Positions 16,349 to 24,885 of a stretch of DNA of 64,000 nt are shown in pieces. This stretch comes from DASZTU01 sp035493835 (GTDB lineage: Bacteria; Pseudomonadota; Alphaproteobacteria; Rhizobiales; Devosiaceae). How positions within the stretch are numbered: the stretch's first letter is position 1; the number at the start of each line of letters is the position of its first letter. The notes under the pieces are model-generated. The model was not told the origin of the DNA. It was given only the letters and a program-made list of their open reading frames with translations, and made no database searches. A program made the translations under genes and the position numbers. The DNA is taken from contig DATJHO010000016.1 in NCBI GenBank assembly GCA_035493835.1, forward strand, positions 1 through 64,000, read 5' to 3'.

Positions 16349-16947
16349 GAGAGGCTCTCCAACCGCGCCGCAAGGGCGGCAATGGCGGACACCGGATCGG
16401 CCGACCGCCAGAAGCTGTCGCCGATGGCCAGGAACTCGCAGCCGCCCGCATCGGCGGCCTCGGCCGCAGTCTCGGGATCGCAAAGAATGCTCGAAATTTC
16501 CATGGTCTCAGCCCACCAACCCGCCCAATCGCGGACCTCGGGCGTGACAGCACCCGACAAAAGCGGCCCAAACATGATGTAGTCGACGCCCAGTTCGCCT
16601 TTTGCCATGGCATCATGGCGCGACACGATGCCGCCGGCGCCGACGATCAGGTTCGGTTTCAGGGCGGCGACCGCGGCCTTGACCGCCGCAAGCGGGCCCT
16701 CGACGTGGAGACCGTCGACGCCGAGATCGATCGCTTGCTTCGGCTCGCCTTCGATCAGCACCGCGCTGCCGGCCGCCTGGGCGATTGGGCGGGCCGCTGC
16801 GACGAAGCTCTCATAGTCGGCATCGGACCGGCCGCCGCGCGGCAGCAGCAGCGCGGCGACGCTGGTTCTCGCCAGGACCGCCTTGAGGGTTTCTGCGAAG
16901 GCATTGGCCCCGGCGTCCGCCGGGGCTACGAGGTAGAGTTCTGTCAT
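16345..16947 (-). CDS. thiE: thiamine phosphate synthase-like protein (ThiE/TenI superfamily)
   Basis: 200 residues beginning MTELYLVAPADAG. It is a TIM-barrel with AIDLGVDGLHVEGP (pyrophosphate/metal region of ThiE), LIVGAGGIVSRHDAM and DYIMFGPLLSG. ThiE proper joins HMP-PP and THZ-P into thiamine phosphate. The canonical DGxHxGQxD segment reads DGLHVEGP here, and the QxRxK pyrophosphate motif near the N-terminus is not obvious. The protein may therefore be a divergent ThiE or a paralogue without that activity. It sits between fba and the Sel1 gene, as in other Rhizobiales. Confidence 0.75.
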   Translation of the reverse strand: MTELYLVAPADAGANAFAETLKAVLARTSVAALLLPRGGRSDADYESFVAAARPIAQAAGSAVLIEGEPKQAIDLGVDGLHVEGPLAAVKAAVAALKPNLIVGAGGIVSRHDAMAKGELGVDYIMFGPLLSGAVTPEVRDWAGWWAETMEISSILCDPETAAEAADAGGCEFLAIGDSFWRSADPVSAIAALAARLESLS

Positions 16948-17026
16948 GGAGCCGACTTATACTCGCCACGCCGGGCCTGTGGAGAGGCAATCGTGCGGGA
17001 TCGTTGACGGGTTTTTGGTAACCGCC

Positions 17027-17154
17027 AAGCCCCCCCTCCCCAACCCTCCCCGCAAGGGGGAGGGTGCTGGTCTGTGCTGGTTACCGGTCACCGCCCCTTA
17101 CCAAAAACTCAGCCGAACACCCTCCCCCTTGCGGGGGGCTGGGGAGGGGGCTTT
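17027..17154. repeat. RIME-like mosaic element, variant subtype, copy R3
   Basis: CCCCCCTCCCCAACCCTCCC then CGCAAGGGGGAGGG, and after 60 bases ACACCCTCCCCCTTGCGGGG followed by GGGGAGGGGG. The copy between serC and serA (60263-60376) has the same order and shares GCCG(A/G)ACACCC. Confidence 0.7.
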
Positions 17155-17169
17155 GCGGCGCGGCCAGGG

Positions 17170-18195
17170 CTACGCTGCGACGCGATCGATGTCCGGATTC
17201 CAGCGGCCGAGCGAGGCGAGGCTGTTCATTTCGGCGCGGTGGGCGAAGGCGGCTTGGGCCATAGGTACGTTTTCCGATCGCCCGCGCCAGAGGCGGAGCG
17301 CTGCATTCTGCAGGGCGCGGCCGTAGGAGAAGGTGAGCCGCCAGGGCAGCTCGCCCATGCTGTTCATGGCATTGAGATGGGCCGTCGCTTCCTCGTCCGA
17401 CTGCCCGCCGGAAAGGAAGGCGATGCCGGGGACCGCGGCCGGCACCGTCGCCAGCAGGCACTCAAGCGTCTTGCGCGCCACCTCGTCTATGCTCGCCCGC
17501 TCGTTTGCGTAAATGCCCGGGGTTACCATGTTGGGCTTGAGTAGCATGCCGGAGAGATCGACGCCGGCGAGGCGCAATTCCTTGAACACGGTCTCGAGAG
17601 TTTCGAGGGTCACCTCAAAGCAGCGTTCGATCGAATGGGTGCCCGGCTCGCCGTCGCCCACCACCTCCGGCTCAACTACTGGAACGATGCCGGCCTCCTG
17701 GCAGAGCATGGCGTAGCGGGCAAGCACATGCGCGTTGGCGCGGATGGCGTTGCGGGAGGGCGACTGCTCGTTGATGGTGATGACGGCGCGCCACTTGGCA
17801 AAGCCTGCGCCCAGCCGCTGATAATTGGTCAGGCGCTGGCGAAGCCCATCAAGGCCCTCGGTGATTTTTTCGCCATTGGTGCCCGGCATGGGAAAGGTGC
17901 CCCTATCGACCTTGATGCCGGGGATGATGTCGGCCTCGCCGAGAATCGCCCGAAAGGGGGTGCCGTCCTGGGTCGATTGCTCGAGCGTTTCCTCGGTGAG
18001 GATGGCGCCGGAAATGAATGATTTCATCGCCGGGCTGCGGAACAGCAGTTCGCGGTAGTCGCGCCGGAGCTCGGGAGTGGAGGTGAGCCCGACGGAAGCA
18101 AAGCGCTTCAGGATGGTGGGTTCCGATTCGTCGGCGGCAAGAATGCCTTTGCCAGGGCCCACCAGCTTCTGTGCGACGGCGTTAAGCGAGGCCAT
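17170..18195 (-). CDS. fda: fructose-bisphosphate aldolase, class I
   Basis: 341 residues. The N-terminus has VGPGKGILAADESEPTILKR, the class I signature, then RDYRELLFRSP, ISGAILTEETL and KWRAVITI. Further on are EPEVVGDGEP, the Schiff-base lysine region MLLKPNMVTPG and FLSGGQSDEEAT. It cleaves fructose-1,6-bisphosphate to DHAP and GAP without metal. It lies downstream of pgk on the same strand with a RIME-like element between them. An upstream pyrimidine-rich region shows no strong ribosome site. Confidence 0.94.
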   Translation of the reverse strand: MASLNAVAQKLVGPGKGILAADESEPTILKRFASVGLTSTPELRRDYRELLFRSPAMKSFISGAILTEETLEQSTQDGTPFRAILGEADIIPGIKVDRGTFPMPGTNGEKITEGLDGLRQRLTNYQRLGAGFAKWRAVITINEQSPSRNAIRANAHVLARYAMLCQEAGIVPVVEPEVVGDGEPGTHSIERCFEVTLETLETVFKELRLAGVDLSGMLLKPNMVTPGIYANERASIDEVARKTLECLLATVPAAVPGIAFLSGGQSDEEATAHLNAMNSMGELPWRLTFSYGRALQNAALRLWRGRSENVPMAQAAFAHRAEMNSLASLGRWNPDIDRVAA

Positions 18196-18287
18196 TTTTG
18201 CTATCCCCTGAATGTCATGCCGGAGGATAGTAGCTGGGCCGGGTCGGCGCCTCGATTAGACATTGGAATAGTGGTGCGGCGTTTGGG

Positions 18288-18411
18288 CCCACCCCTCACC
18301 GCCTGCCGGCACCCTCTCCCACAAAGGGAGAGGGGAGTGGTGGCGCGGCCTCGGCCCTTTCTTCCTTCTCCCCTGGTGGGAGAAGGTGGCGCGAAGCGCC
18401 GGATGAGGGGG
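18288..18411. repeat. RIME-like mosaic element, copy R4
   Basis: CACCCTCTCCCACAAAGGGA followed by GAGGGG, then CTTCTCCCCTGGTGGGAGAA followed by GGTGGCGCGAAGCGCCGGAT. It matches R2 in inverted order and lies between pgk and fda. Confidence 0.75.
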
Positions 18412-18436
18412 AGGCCCGGAGCGCAGGTGCCCGAAG

Positions 18437-19648
18437 TTACTGCTGCACCAGCGCCGCAACGCCCGGCAAAGTCTTGCCTTCCATCCATTCGAGGAAAGCG
18501 CCACCGGCGGTCGAGACATAGCTGAACTCGTCCTTGACGCCGGCATGGGCGAGAGCGGCGACCGTGTCGCCGCCGCCGGCAACCGATACCAGCTTGCCAG
18601 CCTTGGTGCGGGCCGCGGCGTGCTTGGCGACGGCAGTGGTGCCGGCATCAAAAGGCTCGTACTCGAAGGCGCCGAGGGGGCCGTTCCAGACCAGGGTCGC
18701 GGCCTCGTCGATCGCGCCCTTGATGCGCTCGATCGACTGCGGGCCGACATCGAGGATCATGCCCTCGGGGTCCATGGCGTCCAGGCCGTAGCTGCGGTGC
18801 GGGGCGTGGGCGGCGAATTTGTGCGCAACGACCGCATCGACCGGCAGGATGATGCTGCAGCCGGACTTTTCCGCAGTTGCCATGATGCGGTTGGCGGTGT
18901 CGGAGAGGTCCTTTTCGCACAGCGACTTGCCCACCTCCAGCCCGAGGGCGAAGAGGAAGGTGTTGGCCATGCCGCCGCCGATCACCAGCGCCTCGACCTT
19001 GCCGACCAGATTTTCCAGCAGGTCTATCTTGGAGGAAACCTTGGCACCCCCGACCAGCGCGATCACCGGCTTTTTCGGCTTGCCGAGGCCCCGTTCCAGC
19101 GCTTCGAGCTCGGCCTGCATGGCGCGGCCGGCGGCGGCGGGGAGCAGGTGCGCCACCCCCTCGGTGGAGGCGTGGGCGCGGTGCGCGGCCGAAAACGCAT
19201 CGTTGACATAGACATCGCCGAGCGAAGCCATGCGCTTGGCGAGCTCGGGGTCGTTCTTTTCCTCGCCCGGGTGGAAGCGGGTGTTTTCGAGCACGAGAAT
19301 GCTGCCGGCCGGGGCTTCATCGATCGCCTGGCTGGCCTTGCTCACGTCGTTCCAGTCGGTCGCAATGAAACCCACCGGGTGGCCGGTCGCCTCGACGATG
19401 GCCGGGACCACCTGCTCGAGCGAGAATTCTTCCTCGGGGCCGTTCTTGGGCCGGCCGAAATGCGACAGGAGGATAGCCTTGCCGTCGGCCTTGATGATGT
19501 CGCGGATAGTGGCGACGATGCGCTCGATGCGGGTGGCGTCGGTCACGTTACCGTCGGCGACCGGCACGTTGAGGTCAGCGCGCAGCAACACGCGCTTGCC
19601 CTTGAGATCGAGGTCGTCGAGGGTTTTGAAACCGGCCATTCTTGCCAT
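18437..19648 (-). CDS. pgk: phosphoglycerate kinase
   Basis: 403 residues. The motifs KRVLLRADLNVPVADG, LLSHFGRPK, NTRFHPGEE, VNDAFSAAHRAHAST, ALVGGAKVSSKIDLL, GGGMANTFLFALG and the C-terminal VAGGGDTVAALAHAG form the full PGK signature with both nucleotide and substrate sites. It transfers phosphate between 1,3-bisphosphoglycerate and ADP. Start is ATG at 19648 or the second ATG nine bases in. It heads the minus-strand pgk-fda-thiE-Sel1-suhB block. Its usual upstream partner gap is found 9.6 kb away on the other strand. Confidence 0.95.
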   Translation of the reverse strand: MARMAGFKTLDDLDLKGKRVLLRADLNVPVADGNVTDATRIERIVATIRDIIKADGKAILLSHFGRPKNGPEEEFSLEQVVPAIVEATGHPVGFIATDWNDVSKASQAIDEAPAGSILVLENTRFHPGEEKNDPELAKRMASLGDVYVNDAFSAAHRAHASTEGVAHLLPAAAGRAMQAELEALERGLGKPKKPVIALVGGAKVSSKIDLLENLVGKVEALVIGGGMANTFLFALGLEVGKSLCEKDLSDTANRIMATAEKSGCSIILPVDAVVAHKFAAHAPHRSYGLDAMDPEGMILDVGPQSIERIKGAIDEAATLVWNGPLGAFEYEPFDAGTTAVAKHAAARTKAGKLVSVAGGGDTVAALAHAGVKDEFSYVSTAGGAFLEWMEGKTLPGVAALVQQ

Positions 19649-19735
19649 CCGAAAAGCTAAAAGATCACGGGGCGAGCTATAGCCAAATATCTGGCCGGGC
19701 GAAACAGCCTGAGTTGCGCGCCCGCCTTTTGGCGA

Positions 19736-20020
19736 TCAGCTCCAGAACGAGGCGGCGCTGGCCGAAGCCAGAAAGATCGCGGCACTGACGAGGCTGTTGC
19801 GCAGCGCGCGGTAGAGGTTGGTATTGAGAAGGAAGCGGGCATAGGCCTCGCTGGGCCACGTGCGATAGCCGATCCGGTGACGGACCGCCCGATCCTGGGC
19901 GATGGTGAAGCCGCCAAAGCACAGGGGCGTGACCAGTAGCCAATGCGTCACATGTTCGGCGCCGGCAATCAGGCTGCCGCCAAAGCACAGGGTAGCGAGA
20001 AGTCGTTCGGTATTGCGCAT
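19736..20020 (-). CDS. hypothetical small membrane protein
   Basis: 94 residues from the ATG at 20020, which has GGAG six bases upstream (an ATG at 20032 lacks one). Hydrophobic stretches LLATLCFGGSLIAG, WLLVTPLCFGGFTIA and SLVSAAIFLASASAASFW suggest two or three membrane passes, with a basic loop rich in Arg. No family is recognised. It lies between pgk and the TMEM175-like gene, next to a presumed rearrangement junction. Confidence 0.5.
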   Translation of the reverse strand: MRNTERLLATLCFGGSLIAGAEHVTHWLLVTPLCFGGFTIAQDRAVRHRIGYRTWPSEAYARFLLNTNLYRALRNSLVSAAIFLASASAASFWS

Positions 20021-20126
20021 CGAATGCTCCATGCAAGGAAGAGCACTTAACCGAACGCTAATCTACTCCCGATTTGCAAAGGCTAGACGACAATGGCGGC
20101 ACTTCTGGGGCTGCGCCGTCCTCGAA

Positions 20127-20717
20127 CTACTTGTCGTCGACGGGTTCCGTCACCAGGCGCCGTTCGATCCGCCGGTCGGGCACCAGCCAAATCAGGGCGA
20201 CCGCGACGTAGAGGATTTGAGAGATCACCGCGTTTACGAACGCCAAGCCGATGCCGGCAGCGTAAAGCCACGGTGAAATCTTGCCCTTCCAATCGGGCCC
20301 GAGCGCCGCGGCAAGGGTTGAATTCTTACCATGCCGGATGATCAAGCGCTCCAGCAGAAAGTAGGCGAGGGCCGCCAGCAGCAGGACCAGCCCGTAAAAG
20401 GCAACCGGCAGCCCTTCAAAATGATTCTCGCCCATCCATTGGGTGGCGAACGGTATCAGCGACAGGCAGAACAGCAGCAGATTGTTGCCCCACAGAATGC
20501 TGCCGTCGACGCTCGTGACGGTCTGGAACATGTGGTGGTGATTGTTCCAGTAGATGGCAACATAGGTGAAGCTGAGAATGTAGCTGAGGAGGGGTGGGGC
20601 GACCTGCAACAGCGAGGCGAGGTCGGGCGAGTGGGGAGGATGGAGTTCCAGCACCATGATGGTGATGATGATGGCGAGCACGCCATCGCTGAATGCTTCT
20701 AGCCGGCCGCTGCCCAT
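20127..20717 (-). CDS. TMEM175-family (DUF1211) potassium-channel-like protein
   Basis: 196 residues starting at the ATG at 20717, preceded by AGAGGGG. The N-terminal signature RLEAFSDGVLAIIITIMVLE (FSDG motif in the first helix) defines the TMEM175/DUF1211 family. Further helices include LLSYILSFTYVAIYWNNHHH and LLLFCLSLIPFATQWMG. Prokaryotic members carry six helices per subunit and form potassium channels lacking the classic selectivity filter. The frame upstream of the ATG is not conserved. Confidence 0.9.
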   Translation of the reverse strand: MGSGRLEAFSDGVLAIIITIMVLELHPPHSPDLASLLQVAPPLLSYILSFTYVAIYWNNHHHMFQTVTSVDGSILWGNNLLLFCLSLIPFATQWMGENHFEGLPVAFYGLVLLLAALAYFLLERLIIRHGKNSTLAAALGPDWKGKISPWLYAAGIGLAFVNAVISQILYVAVALIWLVPDRRIERRLVTEPVDDK

Positions 20718-20820
20718 GTGGAACCCCTCTGCTGGTGCGCGCCCATCAGGGCATCTGGAACCGACACTGATGGGGAAATGCGCAGGCAGCCTGCCGGCTC
20801 CCACCAGCAGGCTGGCGGCC

Positions 20821-20871
20821 CCCTTCTCGCAATTCGGCGGAGAAGGTGGCACGAAGCCCCGGACGAGGGGA
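20821..20871. repeat. half RIME-like element, copy R5
   Basis: GGAGAAGGTGGCACGAAGCC followed by CCGGACGAGGGG matches one block of the RIME-like repeat. It is in the orientation opposite to R6 at 30246-30367 and lies nine bases from the yebC stop. Confidence 0.65.
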
Positions 20872-20879
20872 AGCTCGGC

Positions 20880-21626
20880 TCAGGCCTCGAGCTTGGCCAT
20901 GTCCTCGTCGCTCATTTCGAAGTTGGCGTAGACGTTCTGCACGTCGTCGTCGTCTTCGAGCACGCCGATGAGCTTCATCAGCGTTGCGCCCTTTTCGGCA
21001 TCGACCGGGATCGTGTTCTGCGGCTTCCAGATCGCCTTGACCGACTCCGGTTCGCCAAGCGCTTTTTCGAGCGCGCCTGCGACGTCCGTCATGCTCTCGA
21101 AGCTGGTATAGATCCAGTGGCCTTCCTCGTCGCTCTCGACGTCGTCGGCCCCGGCTTCGATGGCGGCTTCCATCACCTTGTCGGCGGTGCCGGCCGCGGC
21201 CTTGTATTCAATCTCGCCGACGCGATCGAACATGAAGCCGACGGAATTGGTTTCGCCCAGGGCGCCGCCGTTCTTGGAAAAGAACGAGCGGACATTGGAG
21301 GCGGTGCGGTTGCGGTTGTCGGTCAGCGCTTCGACGATGACGGCGACGCCGCCCGGGCCATAGCCCTCGTAGCGGATTTCCTCGTAGTTTTCGCCTTCGC
21401 TGCCGGAGGCCTTCTTGATGGCGCGTTCGATATTGTCGCGCGGCATCGACAAGGCGCGAGCGTTCGCCACGGCGAGACGCAGGCGCGAATTGAAGGCTGG
21501 ATCCGGAGCGCCGAGCTTGGCGGCAACGGTGATTTCGCGCGCCAGCTTGGAAAAGACCTTGGAGCGCGCCGCGTCGCTCTTGCCCTTGCGGTGCATGATG
21601 TTTTTGGCATGCGAATGGCCGGCCAT
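20880..21626 (-). CDS. yebC: YebC/PmpR family DNA-binding regulator
   Basis: 248 residues starting MAGHSHAKNIMHRKGKSDAA, the invariant YebC N-terminus. NARALSMPRDNIERAIKKAS, YEGYGPGGVAVIVEALTDNR and NRTASNVRSFFSKNGG follow, and the end is acidic. YebC proteins are transcription/translation factors; some family members help ribosomes at polyproline. YebC normally stands directly upstream of ruvC. Here it faces the other way, 9.6 kb from ruvC. Confidence 0.94.
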   Translation of the reverse strand: MAGHSHAKNIMHRKGKSDAARSKVFSKLAREITVAAKLGAPDPAFNSRLRLAVANARALSMPRDNIERAIKKASGSEGENYEEIRYEGYGPGGVAVIVEALTDNRNRTASNVRSFFSKNGGALGETNSVGFMFDRVGEIEYKAAAGTADKVMEAAIEAGADDVESDEEGHWIYTSFESMTDVAGALEKALGEPESVKAIWKPQNTIPVDAEKGATLMKLIGVLEDDDDVQNVYANFEMSDEDMAKLEA

Positions 21627-21705
21627 CGGGGAGAACCTCGGCAGTGATTGGATTTGGACCGGCCTTATAGGCAAGCCGACGTGAAAAGTGAAGATGTCCG
21701 CCGGT

Positions 21706-22521
21706 TTAGAACTGCGGCAGCGCCTGGGCCAGCACGCCGCCGATTCTTACGGGGCTGAGCTTTGTGACCAGCCCGGTCTTCGGATCGGTTTCGAGGGCGA
21801 CGCCGCAGAGCGTGGCTTCGCCCTCGGATGGGGTGAAGCGGCCCTGCGAAATGCCGGTAAGGAAGCGGTTGAGCGGTTCGTCCGGCTCGACCCCGATGAT
21901 GGAATCGAAATCACCACACATGCCGGCATCGGCCATCAGCCCCGTGCCGGCACGCAGGACGCGATAGTCAGCAGTGGGGATATGGGTATGGGTGCCAACG
22001 ACAAGGCTCACCTTGCCATCGAGGAAAAATCCCATGCCCTGGATCTCGGAGGTGGCCTCGGTGTGGAAATCGACGATGATGGCATCAGCCTGCTCGACCA
22101 AGGGGCACGCCGCGACCGCGGCTTCGACGGCGCGGAACGGATCGTCGATCGGCCCCATGAACACCCGGCCGAGCGCATTGATGACCAGCACGCGATAACC
22201 GCCGCGCGTTTCGATCAGCGCCGCGCCGCGGCCGGGGGCCTCGGGCGCCATGTTGATGGGCCGCAGCAGCGTTGGCTCGCGGCCGATATAGGTCAGCGTG
22301 TCGCGCTGGTCGAAGGCGTGGTCGCCCAGCGTCACCACATCGGCGCCGGCGTCCCTGAGTCCCTGGAAGTGTTGTTCGGTAAGGCCCCGACCGTGGCTGG
22401 CGTTCTCGCCGTTGACGACGACGCAGTCGAAGCCGTACTCAGCGATGAGCCCGGGCAGGCGGTCGGTTACGGCATCGCGCCCGGCACGCCCCACCACATC
22501 GCCGAGGAACAGCAGCCTCAT
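21706..22521 (-). CDS. YmdB-like metallophosphoesterase (TIGR00282 family)
   Basis: 271 residues. The metal-binding motifs occur in order: LFLGDVVGRAGRDAV, VNGENASHGRGL, TLGDHAFDQRD, IVDFHTEATSE, VVGTHTHIPTAD and ADAGMCGDFDSIIG. Members of this family (YmdB in Bacillus) are dinuclear-metal phosphodiesterases acting on cyclic nucleotides such as 2',3'-cAMP. The ATG overlaps the upstream 5-FCL stop by four bases (ATGA), so the two genes are translated together. Confidence 0.92.
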   Translation of the reverse strand: MRLLFLGDVVGRAGRDAVTDRLPGLIAEYGFDCVVVNGENASHGRGLTEQHFQGLRDAGADVVTLGDHAFDQRDTLTYIGREPTLLRPINMAPEAPGRGAALIETRGGYRVLVINALGRVFMGPIDDPFRAVEAAVAACPLVEQADAIIVDFHTEATSEIQGMGFFLDGKVSLVVGTHTHIPTADYRVLRAGTGLMADAGMCGDFDSIIGVEPDEPLNRFLTGISQGRFTPSEGEATLCGVALETDPKTGLVTKLSPVRIGGVLAQALPQF

Positions 22522-23114
22522 GCGGCGCTGTCCGCGGGCGCAAAGCGGCGGATGCCCTTTTCCGTCACCACCGCATCGAGCGGCAAGTCATGCGCCTGGC
22601 GGGGAATGGCGGGCATCTCCTGCGCTGAATAGGCATAGCCGATGATGCGCGGGCGCTTTTCCAGCATCGCCAGGGTGCGGTCATAATAGCCGCCGCCATA
22701 GCCGAGCCGGGTGCCAGTCGCATCAAAGCCGAGGAGTGGTAAAAGGACCACGTCGGGATAGACGCGGGGCGCCTGTTCCGACGGCGCCAAGGTTCCGAGG
22801 CCCGAGGGATGGAGCGGCTCGCCCCGCTCCCAGAGCCGCATTTCCAGCGGCTCGTCTTCCGCGCGAACAACCGGCAGGCAAATCGGCTGCAGCTTATCCA
22901 TCAGGCGCGCCAGCAGCGGCTTGCAGTCGATTTCTTCGTGAATCGGCCAGTAGAAGGCGACGATGTCGGACGGCACGAGCGTTATGCCCTCGATGAAGGC
23001 GTCGGCGGCAGCCTGGGCCGCGTCGGCCCGCACTATTGCGGAAATCTCGGCGCGCTGCGTCCGGGCGCGGACGCGCAGTCTCGCCTTGGCTTCCTCGACA
23101 GTGGTATCCACCAT
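22518..23114 (-). CDS. 5-formyltetrahydrofolate cyclo-ligase
   Basis: 198 residues from the ATG at 23114 (MVDTTVEEAKARLRV). The signature blocks are VAFYWPIHEEIDCKPLLARL, PDVVLLPLLGFDATGTRLGY followed by GGGYYDRTLA, and IGYAYSAQE. The GYGGGYYDR loop binds ATP and substrate. The enzyme converts 5-formyl-THF to 5,10-methenyl-THF. As in many proteobacteria it is directly downstream of a 6S RNA gene on the same strand. Confidence 0.93.
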   Translation of the reverse strand: MVDTTVEEAKARLRVRARTQRAEISAIVRADAAQAAADAFIEGITLVPSDIVAFYWPIHEEIDCKPLLARLMDKLQPICLPVVRAEDEPLEMRLWERGEPLHPSGLGTLAPSEQAPRVYPDVVLLPLLGFDATGTRLGYGGGYYDRTLAMLEKRPRIIGYAYSAQEMPAIPRQAHDLPLDAVVTEKGIRRFAPADSAA

Positions 23115-23177
23115 GGCGACCGGCACCGCAACTTGGCCGCCTCGGGCGCGAAAGCGCCGGCGACAATTGGAATCAGG

Positions 23178-23325
23178 TGCCACCCTGGCCGTGGGACATG
23201 CGATCCCGGGAACCTACTCACGTAGGTGGGCGCCGTATGTCCGGACCCACGGGTCCGGTCAGGGACAGCTCCCTTCAGGATCGATAAGGCCCCGGGGATA
23301 TTGAAGTCCTCACGCACCGGGCAGC
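23178..23325 (-). ncRNA. ssrS: 6S RNA
   Basis: The gap between 5-FCL and the protease gene holds a ~147-base rod-like RNA on the minus strand. The ends pair: CGTG-A-GGAC with GTCCCACG, and TGCC with GGCA. An apical hairpin is CCGGACCC/GGGTCCGG, and a 3'-side hairpin ACCTAC-GTGA-GTAGGT lies in the central bubble region, as expected of 6S. Upstream, CTATAT (about 23332-23337) with TTGCGT 16 bases further makes a sigma-70-type promoter. Position next to 5-FCL and zapA is the known location of ssrS. Ends are estimates. Confidence 0.8.
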
Positions 23326-23614
23326 ATGATTGATATAGGGCGATTGGCCGTCCGACGCAAACCGGGGATGGCCTGCGGGCACATTTCCGAACAGCAGATT
23401 TCATGAGCCCAACACGACTGAGCCACGCTGGTGTCGAACTTGGCGGTAATGTTGCGGCAAGATTGAGCGCCTGAAGGGCAGGGGCCGTAATGGTCCCTTA
23501 ACCAGCGGCAGCAGACCCGCGACGGGAATGCCGGGAATCGCGCAGGCGTTCAGATCGCGTTCAGTCTTTTGTATGCAAGGAACAGGGCGTGGCCCGTTCC
23601 AAGGATTTCCGAAA

Positions 23615-23740
23615 ATGCGCAGCTTTTTCTGTTCCGCCCTGCTCATCGCCGGCGTGCTGATCGGCCAGCAATGGATCGCCAAGTCAAGCGTGGCGGCAAG
23701 TGCGCAGCCTGTCGTACTGTCCCGGCCAGCGGTGCGCTAA
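23615..23740 (+). CDS. possible tiny exported or membrane peptide
   Basis: 41 residues. The basic-hydrophobic start MRSFFCSALLIAGVLIGQQW looks like a signal or membrane anchor, followed by a short polar tail. AAGGA stands about ten bases before the ATG. No family is recognised. It may be a chance ORF; the rest of the 23326-23808 gap shows no other gene, only a GGAAC-type hairpin near 23579-23601. Confidence 0.35.
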   Translation: MRSFFCSALLIAGVLIGQQWIAKSSVAASAQPVVLSRPAVR

Positions 23741-23808
23741 GCCGGCGCGATGTCGCGCTGGCTCGCACATGGCACCGCAATTAGCGGTCGCTGTCTCGTG
23801 ACGCGGGT

Positions 23809-24663
23809 TTACGCGCCGCGCAGGGCAAAAAAGTTGCGCTGCAGCAGGATGCCGACGGCAGTGTTGTTATTGATGTCCCACGGCTTGTAGTTGCCGATCT
23901 TTTCGTAACAACCCTCGTGCAAGGCAATGGGCACGAGCATACCCGGCCTCGATGGATCGCGGACGAGGTACAGTCCGGCCGAGTTGCCCGCGGCGTTGTC
24001 GCAGTCGGAATAGATCTGCCCCGGACCACCATTTAGCTTCAGGGCCATGATGTGACAGGCCTCGATGACCGGAGCCCGCATGGCGGGCGGCGCGACCGAA
24101 ACCAGGAACAGCTGCTGGCCGACCGCGAGTCCGAGCCGGTTCAGATCCGGCAGGGGCAGTGCCCTCGATCCGGTGATCGCCACCGCCAGGCGCAGACGGG
24201 CGCGATCCTGGTTGGGCGGCGCGCTCTGGGGCGAAAAGGTCGCCATCTCGAGCAGCCTGCGATTTTGCGGCACCGCGAGCGTATAGGCAGTGGCCCGGCC
24301 GCCTCGATCGATCAGGTCGCGATAGGAGTGGACGGTGCACTTGTCCAGCGGCTCGATGAAATTGGCCTGCCTGTCGGAGAGGCCGATATCCACGACGCCA
24401 TGGGCGTTCGTATAAAAGCTTTTGGACCCGGTTCCCAGGAACCAGCCATTGAGCATGCCGCCATTGCTGTAAACCGTGCCCGGACAGGTCAGTTCGACGC
24501 CGGCAGCCAGGATCCGCCCGACCATGTCGTCGCTGATGCCGAGTTGGCGGGCGCCCGAGCGCAGCGGCTTCCAGTCGTCAGTCGGGCCAATGACAGCGGC
24601 ATTGGCCAAGTTTGGCGCCAGCGTGAGCATTGCAGCAAGCGCAAGAGACAATATTTTGTGCAA
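23809..24663 (-). CDS. secreted trypsin-like serine protease homologue
   Basis: 284 residues. The TTG start at 24663 follows GGGGGAG with six bases of spacing. A signal peptide ends LANAAVIG near 23. A chymotrypsin-like triad can be read: His88 in FYTNAHGV, Asp153 in NQDRARLRLA and Ser228 in DCDNAAGNSAG. The usual GNSGG reads GNSAG here, so activity is uncertain. Four cysteines (60, 109, 203, 221) could form two disulfides. It breaks the normally tight zapA-ssrS-5-FCL block and is probably a later insertion. Confidence 0.72.
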   Translation of the reverse strand: MHKILSLALAAMLTLAPNLANAAVIGPTDDWKPLRSGARQLGISDDMVGRILAAGVELTCPGTVYSNGGMLNGWFLGTGSKSFYTNAHGVVDIGLSDRQANFIEPLDKCTVHSYRDLIDRGGRATAYTLAVPQNRRLLEMATFSPQSAPPNQDRARLRLAVAITGSRALPLPDLNRLGLAVGQQLFLVSVAPPAMRAPVIEACHIMALKLNGGPGQIYSDCDNAAGNSAGLYLVRDPSRPGMLVPIALHEGCYEKIGNYKPWDINNNTAVGILLQRNFFALRGA

Positions 24664-24817
24664 CCGTTACTCCCCCCGAATGGGCCGCGCCAGGTACCGT
24701 ACCATTGTGTACAGTAGACGACGCCAGGGGAGCCTGCTCGACGGTACGCTCCGCGTCAAAGCAGATAATTAAATTTCGTTAATCCTAAAGGCGTATTTTT
24801 GGCCTTGCACGCCTCGG

Positions 24818-24851
24818 TATTGCCGGGTTTTGGCCCGGACGGGCGGCAATA
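24818..24851. other. nested hairpin between the protease gene and zapA
   Basis: Outer perfect arms TATTGCCG / CGGCAATA enclose CCGGG / CCCGG around TTTTGG. There is no T-run, so it may be a Rho-assisted or weak terminator for zapA. The rest of 24664-24885 is AT-richer and may hold the protease promoter. Confidence 0.45.
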
Positions 24852-24885
24852 AGTCCAGAAAAGGGCTGAACCTAGTCCTTTGGAG

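Noticed and set aside
18545..19660. Plus-strand ORF of 371 codons
   Set aside because: Shadow of pgk on the other strand.
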